Under the pieces are notes generated by a model. It did not search any database, had not been told where the DNA came from, and worked only from the letters and a program-made list of their open reading frames with translations. From Varroa destructor (lineage: Eukaryota; Arthropoda; Arachnida; Mesostigmata; Varroidae), in NCBI RefSeq assembly GCF_002443255.2, contig NW_019211457.1, positions 45,847,690 through 45,911,689 on the forward strand: 64,000 nucleotides of DNA. Direction: 5' to 3'. Made by a program: the position numbers and the translations under genes. Below are positions 52,133 to 63,338 of this stretch, piece after piece (position 1 is the stretch's first letter; every line of letters begins with the position of its first letter).

Positions 52133-52679
52133 ATGAGTGTCCGTACGACCCCTTCAACGGCCGCTGCGTACCCCAGCTCAACGGCGGTTATTACCGTGCC
52201 ATCGTTTTCTGCGTCGTATTCGTCAGGTGCGTCGGGCGCATCCGATCCTGAGCTGGACGGTCGTTTGTCGGCCTCACAAGAGAACCTCGCGGCTGCTGAT
52301 GGCGTTGTTGGAAATGGAACCAACGCCAATGGAGGTAGTGGCGTCAATAGTCCAAATAGCCAGAATAACAGACTTGCACCACAAGGTATTCCACCTCACG
52401 GTGAACGTCAGGAACCGCAGGGTGAAGAGACTCTGATTGCAGATGAGCTCAATAACACTCTTGTCATAAGGAATAACGCGTCCATTGATGGCTATTCATC
52501 GCCATTCTACGGTAAAGCTCCCCCGTACCCTGGTCTTATGGGAGCACAAAGCACACCAATGATTAATAATCACAAAGCCAGTACCCAAGGAGTTGGAAGT
52601 CAAGCCGCTAGAGAAGTTCAGGAAATCACGGAAATACCGAAGCATTACCTCGACAACAGTCCTATGCTTAAACATCTAG
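52133..52679 (+). CDS. Amot: Angiomotin exon 1 of coding region: disordered N-terminus
   Basis: Acceptor TTTCCACAG at 52131, donor CTAG|GTGAGT at 52679 (phase 1). The exon opens one base before an ATG, and the encoded 182 residues are rich in S, A, T, G and N. RQEPQGEE at 92-99 matches human ARQEPQGQE and fixes the frame. Near residue 130 there is APPYPG where vertebrate AMOT has its first YAP-binding motif a little further on, but PPxY is not formed. A missing upstream coding exon cannot be excluded. Confidence 0.82.
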
Positions 52680-55600
52680 GTGAGTAATGCTAGATTTTAC
52701 AGTGAGTAATTATGATAGTTTGACAGTATGATTTAATTAGGCTATAATGGAAGACGGCTCTGTATCGAAAACGCCGGTTGAAATATCCCCAGTCAAATTC
52801 AGCAGCTGGGGCAAAGCAAAGATGGGAGAATGTAGCGTAAGATATTCTAGCGCGGCGCTCCTGTTGATGCAGTTTCGTCATAATTGCCACTGTGGCAGTT
52901 TTAATGTCAGTCTTCATTAGAATAGCAGGCAGTGTTGTAGCCCCTTTAGCTAACATCTGATACATTTGAATGAATATTGAGGTATATATTCGGTCTTATA
53001 ACGCGTTCCTAAGTGTTTGGAATTGATCGAAGCATGTCGCATTAATATTTGTAATTGCGCAAGGTCAGAATAAACGTTTGTATAAATATTTCTTTTTTGA
53101 ACATTTACAGTAAGGTTGTACAGCATTGATTTCGCAACTTTGACTATGTATATATATAATCTACTCAAATTAATACGTCATCGATTTTTGCGTGGCTTGT
53201 CTGTGTCTACTTAAACTATAGTTTGCTCAATATTGAGACTTGAAGTATAACGTAACATGCAAATTTTATTGTTTGCTGAAATTTTATGCTAGGTAATTAT
53301 TTTGTAGTTGTCAAGCTAATCGGTAGTATTAATTATCGCATCCTATTAATACTGATGAAATTGCATGCAGTTTTTTCATCAATGGAAAAAAATTTAACTC
53401 GGTATCGTGCGAAATAGTAAAATGTCAGGCGGACTTCAAAGTTGAATAACGTTTAAAAGTAGTTGGGCTAGAATGATGATTTTTTAATGTATTAAAGGTA
53501 TTTTTTACGTTTGTGGTAGCCTCTGTACAGTCATATACTCACCATTTGCGTTTCCATACGTAATGCCTCCATTTGACTGACGACGCGGGGGCAAATAAGG
53601 AGGAAGAAGTCGGCTGCGAAGGCCCGATACCACCCCGTGGGCACCGGCCACAGCAGGGCCTCTTCGTAGTACCCACGGAAGTCAGACAAACGGCCGACTG
53701 GCTAATCTCTTTTCGATACGCTACGATCTACGTCATTTACTGTGTTGTATTTTCACGTTGCTGTTCTTTCTCTGCCAGCCAGAGAAGTGCACGGAGAAAC
53801 TTGAATGTGTGAATAGTAGTAAATCAGAATTTGAATATGTTTGCTTACCAGCTGCTTCTTTCAAGGAATGAGAAGCCCCGTAATCACTCGGATTTTGATA
53901 GAATAGGTGCGTTGAAATCAACGTTAGGCATTTTTTTGCTTAATTCAGGCATCAATTGAGGCATTGGGATCAGGTTTAATGGATTGGAACAAACAGACTG
54001 CATGTTTTCGCTCGCTGTGCTGTCCGTTGCTAGTAGTACCGTTCGAACTTACTTGGCACTGCTACCAAATTCGATATCTTTTTAGGTCGACGCTAAACTT
54101 GGGCCTGGTAGAGATTCAACCGCCCTTCCTCTATAGAGACTGTATGATTCAGGCGGGTTTTTCAATAATTCAAGTTCCACATATGGTGCGTTAAATGCAT
54201 TACACGCGTTTTTAACTGACTTAAAATCAACTCACGGGGGACTTTTAAGAAAAAGAGACTGATTAAGAATCAGTCTCTCAATTTTCAGTTATATGTGAAC
54301 GCTACATATGAAATGCAAGTTTTGGCTAACAGAGACTGTAGATTCCAAACTCTGATTCCGTAAACAGCATTTTCGATTACAGCAATGCGTTCTTGTACCT
54401 CGGATCAAGACATCTAGTCATCTTCTCGTTGGTTTTCAATACTCTAGTCTTGCTTCTTGAAACGTTTGTATCATTCGCGTATTAAGCTTTCGCTTAAAGC
54501 CTTTTTACGTGATATCTTTGCCAATCTTTGATGATTTGTCGGATCTCTATGGTCTTTAGGGAACAAAAAATTGACCACTAAGCATTCATTTTCGAGGCTA
54601 AAAAATGTTTTCCCTTCTGAACTATTTTTTTAATAAGCTCGGCGAGTCTTCACTCACAAGTTTTTAAAAGGCTAGAGTATTTTCCTGCCAAATTTTGTCT
54701 GCTAGCAGTGCGTGGCTCAAAAGTTATTCAGTTTTAAAGTCCGCCGGACTCGCTTCTAAGAGCCTAATACATTGATTCCAACCAGGACGCGTATAACTGA
54801 TCGACCTTATTACACAGTTTCCCAAATGTATCATTTCTGCAAGATTAGTGTTAGCCACAAGACGAGTGACACAATTTTAGGTATTCCAATCCAAAGAGAC
54901 TTCAGAGCTGGTTGTTATGAGGCACTTTAAGCGGAAGGTAGGCTAAGGCAAATAGAAAAAATAACTGCTTCGTTTACAAATCGGCAAGTGCAAAACCGCT
55001 AACAATTTTAAGGTTGTTCTAGCACATCGTTTCCTCATCGTTAACGAATTTCGAGACAGACATCGCACAGTCTTTAGCTTAGTACCATTTCTCTGTTATA
55101 CTATGATATAAATCGTAAAAAGTGAGTTGTGCGGTAACTACTGAAGGAGTTTACTTTTATTTTACTAGAAATTCGATTTAATTCTCAGCGCAGACAAGTT
55201 GCAAGCCATGCCGACCTGCTACGACATTGTACGACTGACAAGGATGTGTTTGTGAAACGCTGTTTGAGTGTATGTTCGTGAACTATTAGCATTCAAAGGT
55301 CAATGGTTATTCCTCTAGACAAGACAGTGGAGAGGAACGTAAGGACGGGTAAGTCTCATGGTGAATTCTGGCTTTTTCATTTGATCGTCCTTTGGAACGC
55401 GTAAATGGTATGGCATTATTGTCACACCCAAGTTTATTCGAAGACTACATTCAAATCACTGTTGCTGACCTAAATAGAGAGACTCCACGAGGCTATTAAC
55501 ATTACTCAATTCAAATTGATGAATTGCTGAAATGAGTTAATGAACAAAGTGCAACTGTAGTAGTAACATTTGCACTAAAAAGGATTTAGTCAAAAAAAGT

Positions 55601-58600
55601 TAAAAATTGTGAAGTGCGACGTCACTCGTAGACGATGGACTGAACGAATTGATTCACATTTTTGAAGTAGACTATTTTTTTGAGGAGCGACTCTCGAAAT
55701 TGTTTTTAGCTGTATTGGAGGTACTGTAACACGCTGTTGTCACGTGATGCGCCCGTTTACCAACACGTATACACAATATGCACGCGTTTTTTCCTCATGA
55801 AAAATACAATGATATTAAACGAAGTTTTTTTAAGACTTCGAATGAGTTCAAAAAAAAAAGCCGCTTGGTGGCGACACAGTTCGATATGGCAAAAACCCGT
55901 GACAGCTTTCTTGCCATATTTTATCGTTTTACCATATTTAATCGTCTACATTATGAGGTACTGTCATAAGTTCGTTGTAATATACTGCGGCAATATGATA
56001 GAGTTCATTATCACGCACGTTAGTTGAACCTATAGCGAGAATTGCAAACAAAAAAATTTGAATCGAAGCCTCAGTACACGGCTTTTGTTTGATATCATTT
56101 CGGGGTCCAAAAAATGGCAGTAAGTTGTTTTTATGCGTCGTAAGTGAGACTGAAGTATCTCATTCAGAGAAACTTGTTCATTAGCTAACTTCACATTGAT
56201 TCATTTACCGTGTTTTTTTATTAATGGTAGTCATACTATTATTACGATGTTGAAGATAAAAATAGTTAGAATAATTGCCGGTACTTTTTTATTCATGCAT
56301 TTTACGTGTTGGCATTTTGTATTACTTTGTTTTCAGCGAAAGAGATCCAAATTCAACCGACGTCTTCAAACGGTTCTCCAGCCGCAGCTGACTTACCAAG
56401 TCCTTCAGGCGTATCAATGACCCCACAGGCCATGCCAGTCGGGATCACTAACTTGCAGACTTTGCAAGGGATCCAGCCAATTCAGGCCAACCACCAGTTG
56501 TCCGTTTTGCAAATGTCCGTCGTCAATGGTAGTCTTCCAATGGCCCCTGCTGGTCAGGGTACGCTCGTGAACATGTCACAGCTCGGAGATATCACTGTCC
56601 CCCAGGACGATAACGGCAACAAAATTATATCGCTTCTTTCCCAGGAGAATCAGGCCCTCAAAGCCGAGCTTGATCTCTGCCATACGAAGGTAAATGAACG
56701 GAAATATGATTGATGCTACCTCTAATGATAGAATAATAGTGTAATTAACAATATATCCTATGACTAACTAGAATAGGTGTGTAAAGTTTATATATTAACA
56801 AATATATATGTAGGTATTTTTTGTTACTGCTAGGTAGATATTTTCAGAGTAGCCACAACTGTTCCTGCAAAGGTGTTGTTACTGTTAATGTAGATGTGCA
56901 TGGTGTGAATTTTTTTTCATTGGGCTTTAAAACCAAAGGAAGAAGAAAGGGGACGAAAATGAGGGTAATTTTTTCTATCTGGTCGCTTGTTTTCCATGGT
57001 TCTACAAAATTTCCAACTGTATCGTATTTATACTATGAACTAAATTCAATATGCCGATGTATCGCCGAGTCGACATAAGTGCAAGTCATTCAACCGTTAG
57101 CATTCGAGTTCGTCTGAAATTAGCCATTATATACACAGTTCGTCAAGAGAGGCCTGCCAGTAGGAAATTTGGTGTGTTTGGTTCCTCGGACAGTTCTGGA
57201 AATTGTGACCTGGATTTTGCAGCGTTTTAGTACGAGAGATGATTTTGATAACACTTGCAACGATCGTAGGTTGTCTGCGGTGTGTTTTAGCCAGCCCCTC
57301 TCCTTGACTTCGAAAGAAAGGAAAGGAGATTCGATTTGGAAATGTCTGTGGGATATTGGGCTAGGAGATTTGAGAGCCGCTAACTATAACGGCGGACCGC
57401 TGGTCCTCAGAGAAATCTCCACCCCCCTCTCTTAGGTACATTCAGAAAAAAATATATGTCGACAAAAAATTCAGATATTGCGCATAATTGATAAACAATA
57501 ATGAGAATAGTAATAACATGCATCTGTATTATCCTATGCTATTTCCCAGATCTCGCGCTTGGAAAGAATGGAGATCGAACTGCAGCACCTCCACGAAGCC
57601 CAAGAAGAAATCGTAGTGGCTAATGAAAAGCGCGAACGTCTTGAAACGGCATTACGCACGCGAATGGAACAGGAGATTCAGCGGTTACGTCGAGGTCTAG
57701 CTGCTAGTCCGGCCCATGCTGATGCCAACTTTGTCGAAATGCAGCAAGAGCTATCCCGCAGAGATCTACTTATTGCACAGCTGCTTGGACAAAGTGAGTT
57801 ATCTTAGAAACGATCGACAGTAATACTATTGCGCTACATAGAATTTCCAGTGTCTAGCAGGTGGTCACAGGTAGAGCTCAGACTTATTGGACTACCCAAT
57901 AATTACAGTAACTAATCACCAATTGTGACATTAGGCATGTTACTAATTTGCCTTTCTCAAGCAATCCAATACCTACCTGGGATAAGATCACATCGATAAT
58001 ACGATCCTGACCATGGGTTTCCAGCAGTATTGTGATTTGTTTGAGAGCTCAAAGGATCATCTGCATCGCAGCTGTGACATGTTCCGTTTACTTTACTATT
58101 CTATTAATAATTAATTCATCAGACGCTATAATAGCTTGGCGCATGAATAATTCCAATATTATTTGCTGTTTGACTAATTTTTGGTATACAAACTGTGGTA
58201 TACAAATATCTATTTATAGTTTACGTAATCTACAAGTACGACTAAATAAGAAAGCATTAAAAATAAATAAAATAAAAGTATCTGTTGTTATCGAATTTAT
58301 ACCATCTACATAGGCAGAAATTTTGTATCCATTGAAAAGAGAACGGTTAAGACGAGAGTTCACGAGTTGCCGTTTGTTTTTCGCTGTATCTATCTACTGC
58401 AGATAAAGAACTATTGTGCGAAAAGGAACGTAAGGACGTGGAGATTGCCGCCCAAACAGCGACACTAGCAGAGCAACGGAAGCATATCGAGATTCTAGAC
58501 CACGCATTGACGAACGCGCAAGCCAACATCGTCCGGCTTGAAGAGGAGGCCCGCAAGAAGGAGTTCTATGTAGAGCGGGTCCACGAACTTCAGCGAGCTC

Positions 58601-60609
58601 TTCAACAGATGCAGGCAGCCAGCGAAAGACGACTCGAAATGGAAAAACGCATGCGAACTGAGCTTGAGAAAGATGTTCAGAGCCTTGGAAGAAATTTAGC
58701 AAACTCAGGAGGTGACGTTGAAGACCTTCGCAAGACAATTAGGTACGAACGCATCTACTGCTAGTACGATCATATGAGACTATGTTATAGACGCTTGATT
58801 TAGGGTTACGGGTGCTCCTATAAGACTTACGTAAAAGGGCGGAATATTTTTTCTATCATTATAGGCTAGGCAATTCATTCAGACGCAGATTGAATGTAGC
58901 CTATATCTTGCTAATGACGTTAGCAGTCAAGCAGACGATCATAGATGCAAGCGTCATTCTCTTACGTTAATGGATAAGGGCATAAACAGATTTATGTGAA
59001 TGAAATCTTGGAAATGTCATTACCAAATATATACTGCTCCAGGCATACCGTTCCTTCATCAGATTGTTTTACGTTTCCGTAAAAAAAGACGCATGCTAGT
59101 AGTCCACTTCAGTAGAGTTGCTTTGATTTTAAACACGCCTTGCGCTCGATCATGACGTATGCTGTGGCTACTAACAATGACGGGAAGACGCTGATGTTTT
59201 TCAAATTTTTCTTTTTGAAGGGATTATGAAGAAAAGGTCGTCTCTTTGGAAGGAGAGGTGGCGCGTTGGGAACAGAAATACTTGGAGGAAAGCGCACTTC
59301 GTCAGATGGCCGTGGACGCTGCATCAGTACCCAAGGACGCTCGCATTGCAGCTCTTGAGCGAAATTCGGTCGAGACGGAACGACTCATTTCACAAGTGCG
59401 AAGTGAGAAACTTCGCCAAATGGATGAACTACATGCGGCACACCGTAGGGGCGCCGAGCTCGAGAGCCGTCTGAAGGACATGGAGAGCAAACTGGCTGAG
59501 CGTGACGCCATGATTCGGGTGCTCCAACAACGAAGCTCGATTCATGCGCGAGCCGCTAGTTCTGTAGCGCTTACTCACCACCACAGAAGGTCAGTATTAT
59601 TGTATTGATCCGTTTTGAATGGCTCTTCTATTCAACACATGTTTGATATGCGTAGTCCAAAGCAGATAGTGAAGAGTGTTCTTTCATTTAGTCATATTTA
59701 TAATTGTCGGACAGTCATTCAGGCGCCGGCGATACTCTTCCTTCAGAGGAAGGTCTGATCCTCATGACATTCTGTCCTTGCTTCCTTGAATACCAATAAC
59801 AGCGGGAGAAAATTGAATGCTTTTTGATTCAGTGCCACTCCTCTGAAGCAATTATTTATGATAATAAGTAATAGTAAAATTATGTACTTTTCGGTGTAGC
59901 ACTCATGCTTCGGCTGGATATACGTAGAATGCAAAAAAAATGAAAAATCTACTCCAATTTATCGTAGTGCAAGTATATGAAGTATTCTGTATGATGCAGC
60001 ATAAATAATAATATTTCGTTACTTGGGGCGATATTTCAGGACGGGTAGCAAGGATGAGACGATACCTGATCGTGCGGCCATGGATGAATCTCTTAAGGAG
60101 TTTGGATCTCGTTTGGCAAATAAGGTATACCAATCTTGTGTAGCTGCTACGTTGGTCATAGACATGGCTTACGCAGAGATAGTACTTTTTTGCGAGAAAG
60201 GATCGGAGTAAATGGTGGAAGGGGATTCATTTAATCGAAAGGTGTACATGTTGATTGAACGAAAGCCATTTTTATGGCTTTAGAAGGTTGGCAACATGCG
60301 TTCTCAACCTGATTAGTTAGTCAGAAGGAGAAATAGGCCATTAATCAAGTTAAGCAGGATTTTAACCGGAAATGAAAAATAGGGCCCACCTTAAAAGCAC
60401 CTATTCTTTGACCTGTGCAAATATGTTACTTTAGATCGAAACAGCAGAAATCCGTAGTGTGTAGCTTCATCAAAAACGCTTGTTTCTTACTCTATAATGC
60501 TATTACCGTTTTTAATCCATGACGCACTATACATCGTTACATGTGGGATGAGTACGAGACTGGTTGGATTCATGGGTATATATTTATTTATATATAAATA
60601 TACCTAAAT

Positions 60610-60669
<60 letters not shown>

Positions 60670-63338
60670 GGTACTAATCTTGGCGAGATTGATCTGATCA
60701 CATTTGGTAATGCCTATGCCCGGAATACCTCGTTTTTATGTTTATAGAGATTTGATAAACAATCTTTCGGTAGTGACATTGTGCTCGCTAACGAACAAGG
60801 TAGCCGAGTAGTGTGTATGTGTTCAGTATTGGGTATCAGACTGATTGCAGTTCGCAGTCACAAAGCACAATGAAGTGGCAAGCCCGGGCGCTGAAAAGCT
60901 GAGGTTTCCCCTCGCTTGCCCAGTAGATACAGCATATCAAGGCTACGTGGCCTACTGTAAATAAAATTATATAAACATAGAAAAATTGTAGTAATGATAT
61001 ACCGAAGATTCGTATTTACGGCGCGGTGCATTGTTTAGATATTATTAATGTGGTAACAATGTATTTCTGGCTCTCGTGACAAATACATCATATAAAAAGT
61101 ACTATTACAGTATCAACATTCGCATTTCAGTTCTTCTTCTGATCCTGTAGAACCGTCTGCAAATAGAGAGCGCGGGAGGGATCCAATTTACCCACCTCCA
61201 TCTTTAGCGGCGTTTAGCACAACAAACGATAGTTTAAAGCTTCTACCGTTCAAAATTCACCCGAATCCTAACGCTTTGCGTTATTTGAGGTATCTCCGTG
61301 TGCAAACATCTGAACCTGTTTGTCTATGTTTTGTGTGCTCACCGAATAATCAGTCCAGTTGATTGATTTGATCCGTTTTATCGTGTAATTAGCTGTGCCT
61401 TTAGCTTTCATGGGTATATGATAGGGTGTAGCATTAGCGTTAGCTTAGTATTCCTGTGATAATGAGAAAAGTAAACGTCTCCGATCGTGCATGATTAGAA
61501 CTAAAATTAAAAATCGAAATTCGTTTATTTTTGACATTGGTTTGATATTGAGCCACTTGTGAAGGCCGTGACACGAAATCTGGCGGTCACCTATTGATAC
61601 TTCTTTTCGGTCGAATTTGACGCACGTCCAATAATGATAATGGACGGCCTCTTGCTTATATCTGTTTTGGCTGTAGTACGGTTTGCCTGTCTGTGCACGC
61701 TTTTTCCACCGGCTACAATCGACTAATAATAACCTGCATCCAAGTTTGTTATTGTTCAGATGCACAAAGTTATTCATTAAACTAACCAGTGTCTCAATAT
61801 TATTTTATGGTATTTCTTGTTTCTACCAGTATAAGAGTGTGCGATGAGCAAACGCATTTCTCCGTTTACTAAGTAAATAAGCGAACGGTTGCGTATTTGC
61901 TATGTGTGCACGTACGTTACTTCAAGCTGTCGTTTAATATAGGCGAATGATTATTTCGTTGGTAAGGATGGGGCATATTAAAAGAGATCTAGAGACCGCC
62001 TAAAAAAATTGCCGCGAGAGATCTACAAGCTAAGGCTAAGGGCGCTGTAGTTTTCAGTGGGTGACAAGGCCGCTTCATACGTGTCGAGTACAATATGGAT
62101 GTCTATTTGTCTGGGCAGGTGCGTAACACCTCCTTGGTGAAACCGTGTATTCACCGAACGAAATCAAATAACTTGGCAACAGCTTTCATTTGGCTCTTAT
62201 GTAGTTCTAGGAAGGGTACCTGAAACACGATTAACTACTCTTGCAACCGGGTTCCCTTAAGTCTTCGCTCATCTCCGTAATCAAAATCCATGACTAATCC
62301 TCTTATTTGGTCGACTTGGCGTCTACGAACTCGCTGGTCTTTTTTCCATCAGCGTTCATGTGACGTACCTGCCAGCAAGAAAACAGCAGTTATCAATCGG
62401 TATTTTAACGCTGTTCTCGTGTGTCTCTGCGTTTAAACAAGAAGCAGATAGAATTACTGCAACGACTCCCCAACTGTAAATATTGCTGAAAACTAAATTA
62501 AACGTGAAGAGGAACTAACTTTAGAATGAAATTAGAATAAAGGGTGACCTTCGAGATACCAGTGTCGTCACTATCCGGTTAATTCATTGTGATTGGGTAA
62601 TAGCACACAGCATATCGAGATTAAGTTTATTTGCTTGAACAAAAAATCAGCGAGACGGCTTTTGTCATATACTCCAATAAAAAAAATTCTCAATGTTTAA
62701 CATCAAAAGCTTGACGAGACATTGCGTGTGACTAAAACGCCTTGCTAGTTGGTAATCTGCTATGACAGTCATCCAGGAGCGTGGCGGAAACCACACATAC
62801 TGTCTGTTGTTGTTTTCTCGATGTTTGGATGACTCCAGTCGTATAGGGAATGTTCCTTTACTATGTCGGTCAGGGGCTAGGATACTCTCTGCGTTACCTC
62901 GCAACTAACAGGTCACAATTGGTCTCGGGTGCAGTTTCTTGTCGCGGCAGTCAAAGGCAATATTCAGCGTGGATATTCTACCGTTCCGATGTTTTGTGCG
63001 TTCATTACTAGTAGTCAGCATTGATTAGTTGCATCGTAGTCAGATATAGTTATCATAAAAACAAATTTAACCATGATTATCAATGTTTATGTTCGCGTAC
63101 TTTCTAGGCAAGTCTTCTGGGCAATATGCAGTGCGGTTCGGCAGTCGCAGGAAGTTCATCGACACAATCGTCGCTTCAGCTTGCTTCATCCAACTCAAAA
63201 TCGACCTCGAATCTCATCTCGCCGATTGAAGTGCCCGCCAGCAAGCTAAGCATCTCTGCAGCTTCACTCGAACAGAATGGCATTGATGGAAATCAGGGTG
63301 ACGGAGACGGTGGTACAGTGAAGGTGTGGTGCGTCTGA
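52133..63338 (+). CDS. Amot: Angiomotin (AMOT family), whole coding span
   Basis: Angiomotins are cytoplasmic coiled-coil scaffolds at junctions and on actin. They bind YAP and polarity proteins and act in Hippo signalling. Exons: 52133-52679, 56337-56689, 57550-57793, 58403-58742, 59221-59589, 60040-60124, 60851-60903 (predicted), 61131-61289, 63113-63338. They join without a frame break to about 791 residues, the size of AMOTL2. Evidence of family: N-terminal RQEPQGEE (residues 92-99), ENQALKAEL before the coil, [44 protein letters not shown] and KLAERDAMIRVLQQRS, each matching human AMOT. Residues from about 280 to 618 form the AMOT coiled coil, which binds membranes. The C-terminus ends in WCV, a plausible PDZ ligand like the family's YLI. 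PPxY or LPxY motifs are not seen. Confidence 0.9.
52680..56336 (+). other. Angiomotin intron with GC-rich island at 53.6 kb
   Basis: About 3.66 kb. Most is AT-rich. An island at 53575-53715 is GC-rich with open frames on both strands. A perfect 11-bp hairpin with a 3-base loop lies at 54254-54278. Because the flanking exons fit each other in phase 1, any hidden cassette exon would have to be a multiple of three bases. Confidence 0.5.
54254..54278. repeat. Perfect 11-bp hairpin, 3-base loop
   Basis: AGAGACTGATT and its exact reverse complement AATCAGTCTCT are separated by AAG. There is no T-run or gene end that would make it a terminator, and it lies within an intron. Confidence 0.85.
56337..56689 (+). 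CDS. Amot: Angiomotin coding exon 2
   Basis: Acceptor TGTTTTCAG at 56336, donor AAG|GTAAAT at 56689; phase 1 in, phase 0 out. It begins AKEIQIQPTSS and continues through a P/Q/S-rich low-complexity part to IISLLSQENQALKAEL, which matches human ISDENRNLRQELEG just before the coiled coil. Residues 183-300 of the model. Confidence 0.9.
56690..57549 (+). other. Angiomotin intron, nothing recognised
   Basis: 860 bases ending TATTTCCCAG. Open frames at 56821-57078 and 57169-57435 look like chance and have no exon borders matching the phase of the gene. Confidence 0.7.
57550..57793 (+). CDS. Amot: Angiomotin coding exon 3: start of coiled coil
   Basis: Acceptor ATTTCCCAG at 57549, donor CAAA|GTGAGT at 57793; phase 0 in, phase 1 out. 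[19 protein letters not shown] corresponds to human VETEIQRVSEAYENL, and ANEKRERLETALRTRMEQE to SSSKREALEKAMRNKLEGE. The alignment shows the coil continues unbroken. Confidence 0.94.
57794..58402 (+). other. Angiomotin intron, nothing recognised
   Basis: 609 bases, AT-rich, ending TATCTACTGCAG. Contains only chance open frames. Confidence 0.75.
58403..58742 (+). CDS. Amot: Angiomotin coding exon 4: coiled coil
   Basis: Phase 1 in, phase 2 out (ATTAG|GTACGA). [28 protein letters not shown] and VRLEEEARKKEFYVERV align almost continuously with human NKESQREKE, DQRRHIEIRDQALSNAQAK and VKLEEELKKKQVYVDKV. This is the most conserved block of the gene in the window. Confidence 0.96.
58743..59220 (+). 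other. Angiomotin intron, nothing recognised
   Basis: 478 bases ending in a strong pyrimidine tract and TTTTTGAAG. Confidence 0.8.
59221..59589 (+). CDS. Amot: Angiomotin coding exon 5: end of coiled coil
   Basis: Phase 2 in and out (AGAAG|GTCAGT). [20 protein letters not shown] matches human [20 protein letters not shown], and SKLAERDAMIRVLQQRS matches the last part of the family domain. Histidine-rich residues follow at the end of the exon. Confidence 0.96.
60040..60124 (+). CDS. Amot: Angiomotin coding exon 6
   Basis: Acceptor GATATTTCAG at 60039, donor AATAAG|GTATAC at 60124; phase 2 in, phase 0 out. It encodes 29 residues beginning RTGSKDE, at the point where human AMOT has a basic/serine stretch after its coil. 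Only this frame is open with charged, helical composition. No strict homology, so support is from phase and position. Confidence 0.7.
60605..60668. repeat. A-run followed by a long TA microsatellite
   Basis: About 16 adenines (60609-60624) followed by about 22 TA units. Typical of intronic slippage; length is probably variable. Confidence 0.9.
60851..60903 (+). CDS. Amot: Predicted small angiomotin exon restoring the frame
   Basis: GATTGCAG at 60850 and CTGAG|GTTTCC at 60903 enclose 53 bases that are open in phase 0 and leave phase 2, which is exactly what is needed between the exons at 60040 and 61131. The peptide is FAVTKHNEVASPGAEKL plus a serine completed across the junction. The pyrimidine tract before it is weak, so another exon could do the same. 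Confidence 0.4.
61131..61289 (+). CDS. Amot: Angiomotin coding exon, proline-containing tail region
   Basis: Acceptor CGCATTTCAG at 61130, donor TTGAG|GTATCT at 61289. The only long open frame enters in phase 2 and leaves in phase 2. It encodes SSSDPVEPSANRERGRD, then IYPPPSLAAF, polar residues and ALRYLR. The composition fits the disordered C-terminal half of angiomotins. An alternative, weaker donor at 61300 would leave phase 0. Confidence 0.65.
61290..63112 (+). other. Angiomotin intron with one possible cassette
   Basis: About 1.8 kb. A segment at 62353-62399 has a very good acceptor (CTTTTTTCCATCAG) and a fair donor (ATCG|GTATTT) but would shift the frame into the last exon to a short tail. 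The minus-strand frames at 61445-61777 and 62665-62904 are not recognised. Confidence 0.5.
63113..63338 (+). CDS. Amot: Angiomotin last coding exon and stop
   Basis: The acceptor region reads TTTCTAGGCAAG. Splicing at the second AG (63111-63112) receives phase 2 and opens a serine-, alanine- and asparagine-rich frame to TGA 63336-63338. The first AG (63106-63107) would need phase 0. The protein ends VKVWCV, with W at the third-last place and V at the end, like a class II PDZ ligand and comparable to the YLI end of vertebrate angiomotins. An AAG|GTGTGG inside could also act as a donor at 63324, which would extend the gene beyond. Confidence 0.6.

Larger units (their letters stand above)
60125..61130 (+). 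other. Angiomotin intron interval with a possible small exon
   Basis: About 1 kb between well-supported exons. Their phases do not match directly (0 out, 2 in). It holds an A-run and a long TA microsatellite (60605-60668), and the possible 53-base exon listed separately. Confidence 0.6.

Noticed and set aside
52132..52248. Alternative frame at the start of the first angiomotin coding exon, open for about 38 codons from GAT GAG
   Set aside because: It ends in a stop inside the exon, whereas the other frame is open to the donor, carries RQEPQGEE and joins the next exon in phase.
54254..54278. Hairpin considered as a transcription terminator
   Set aside because: This is an intron of a eukaryotic gene with no T-run after the stem, so a factor-independent terminator makes no sense here.
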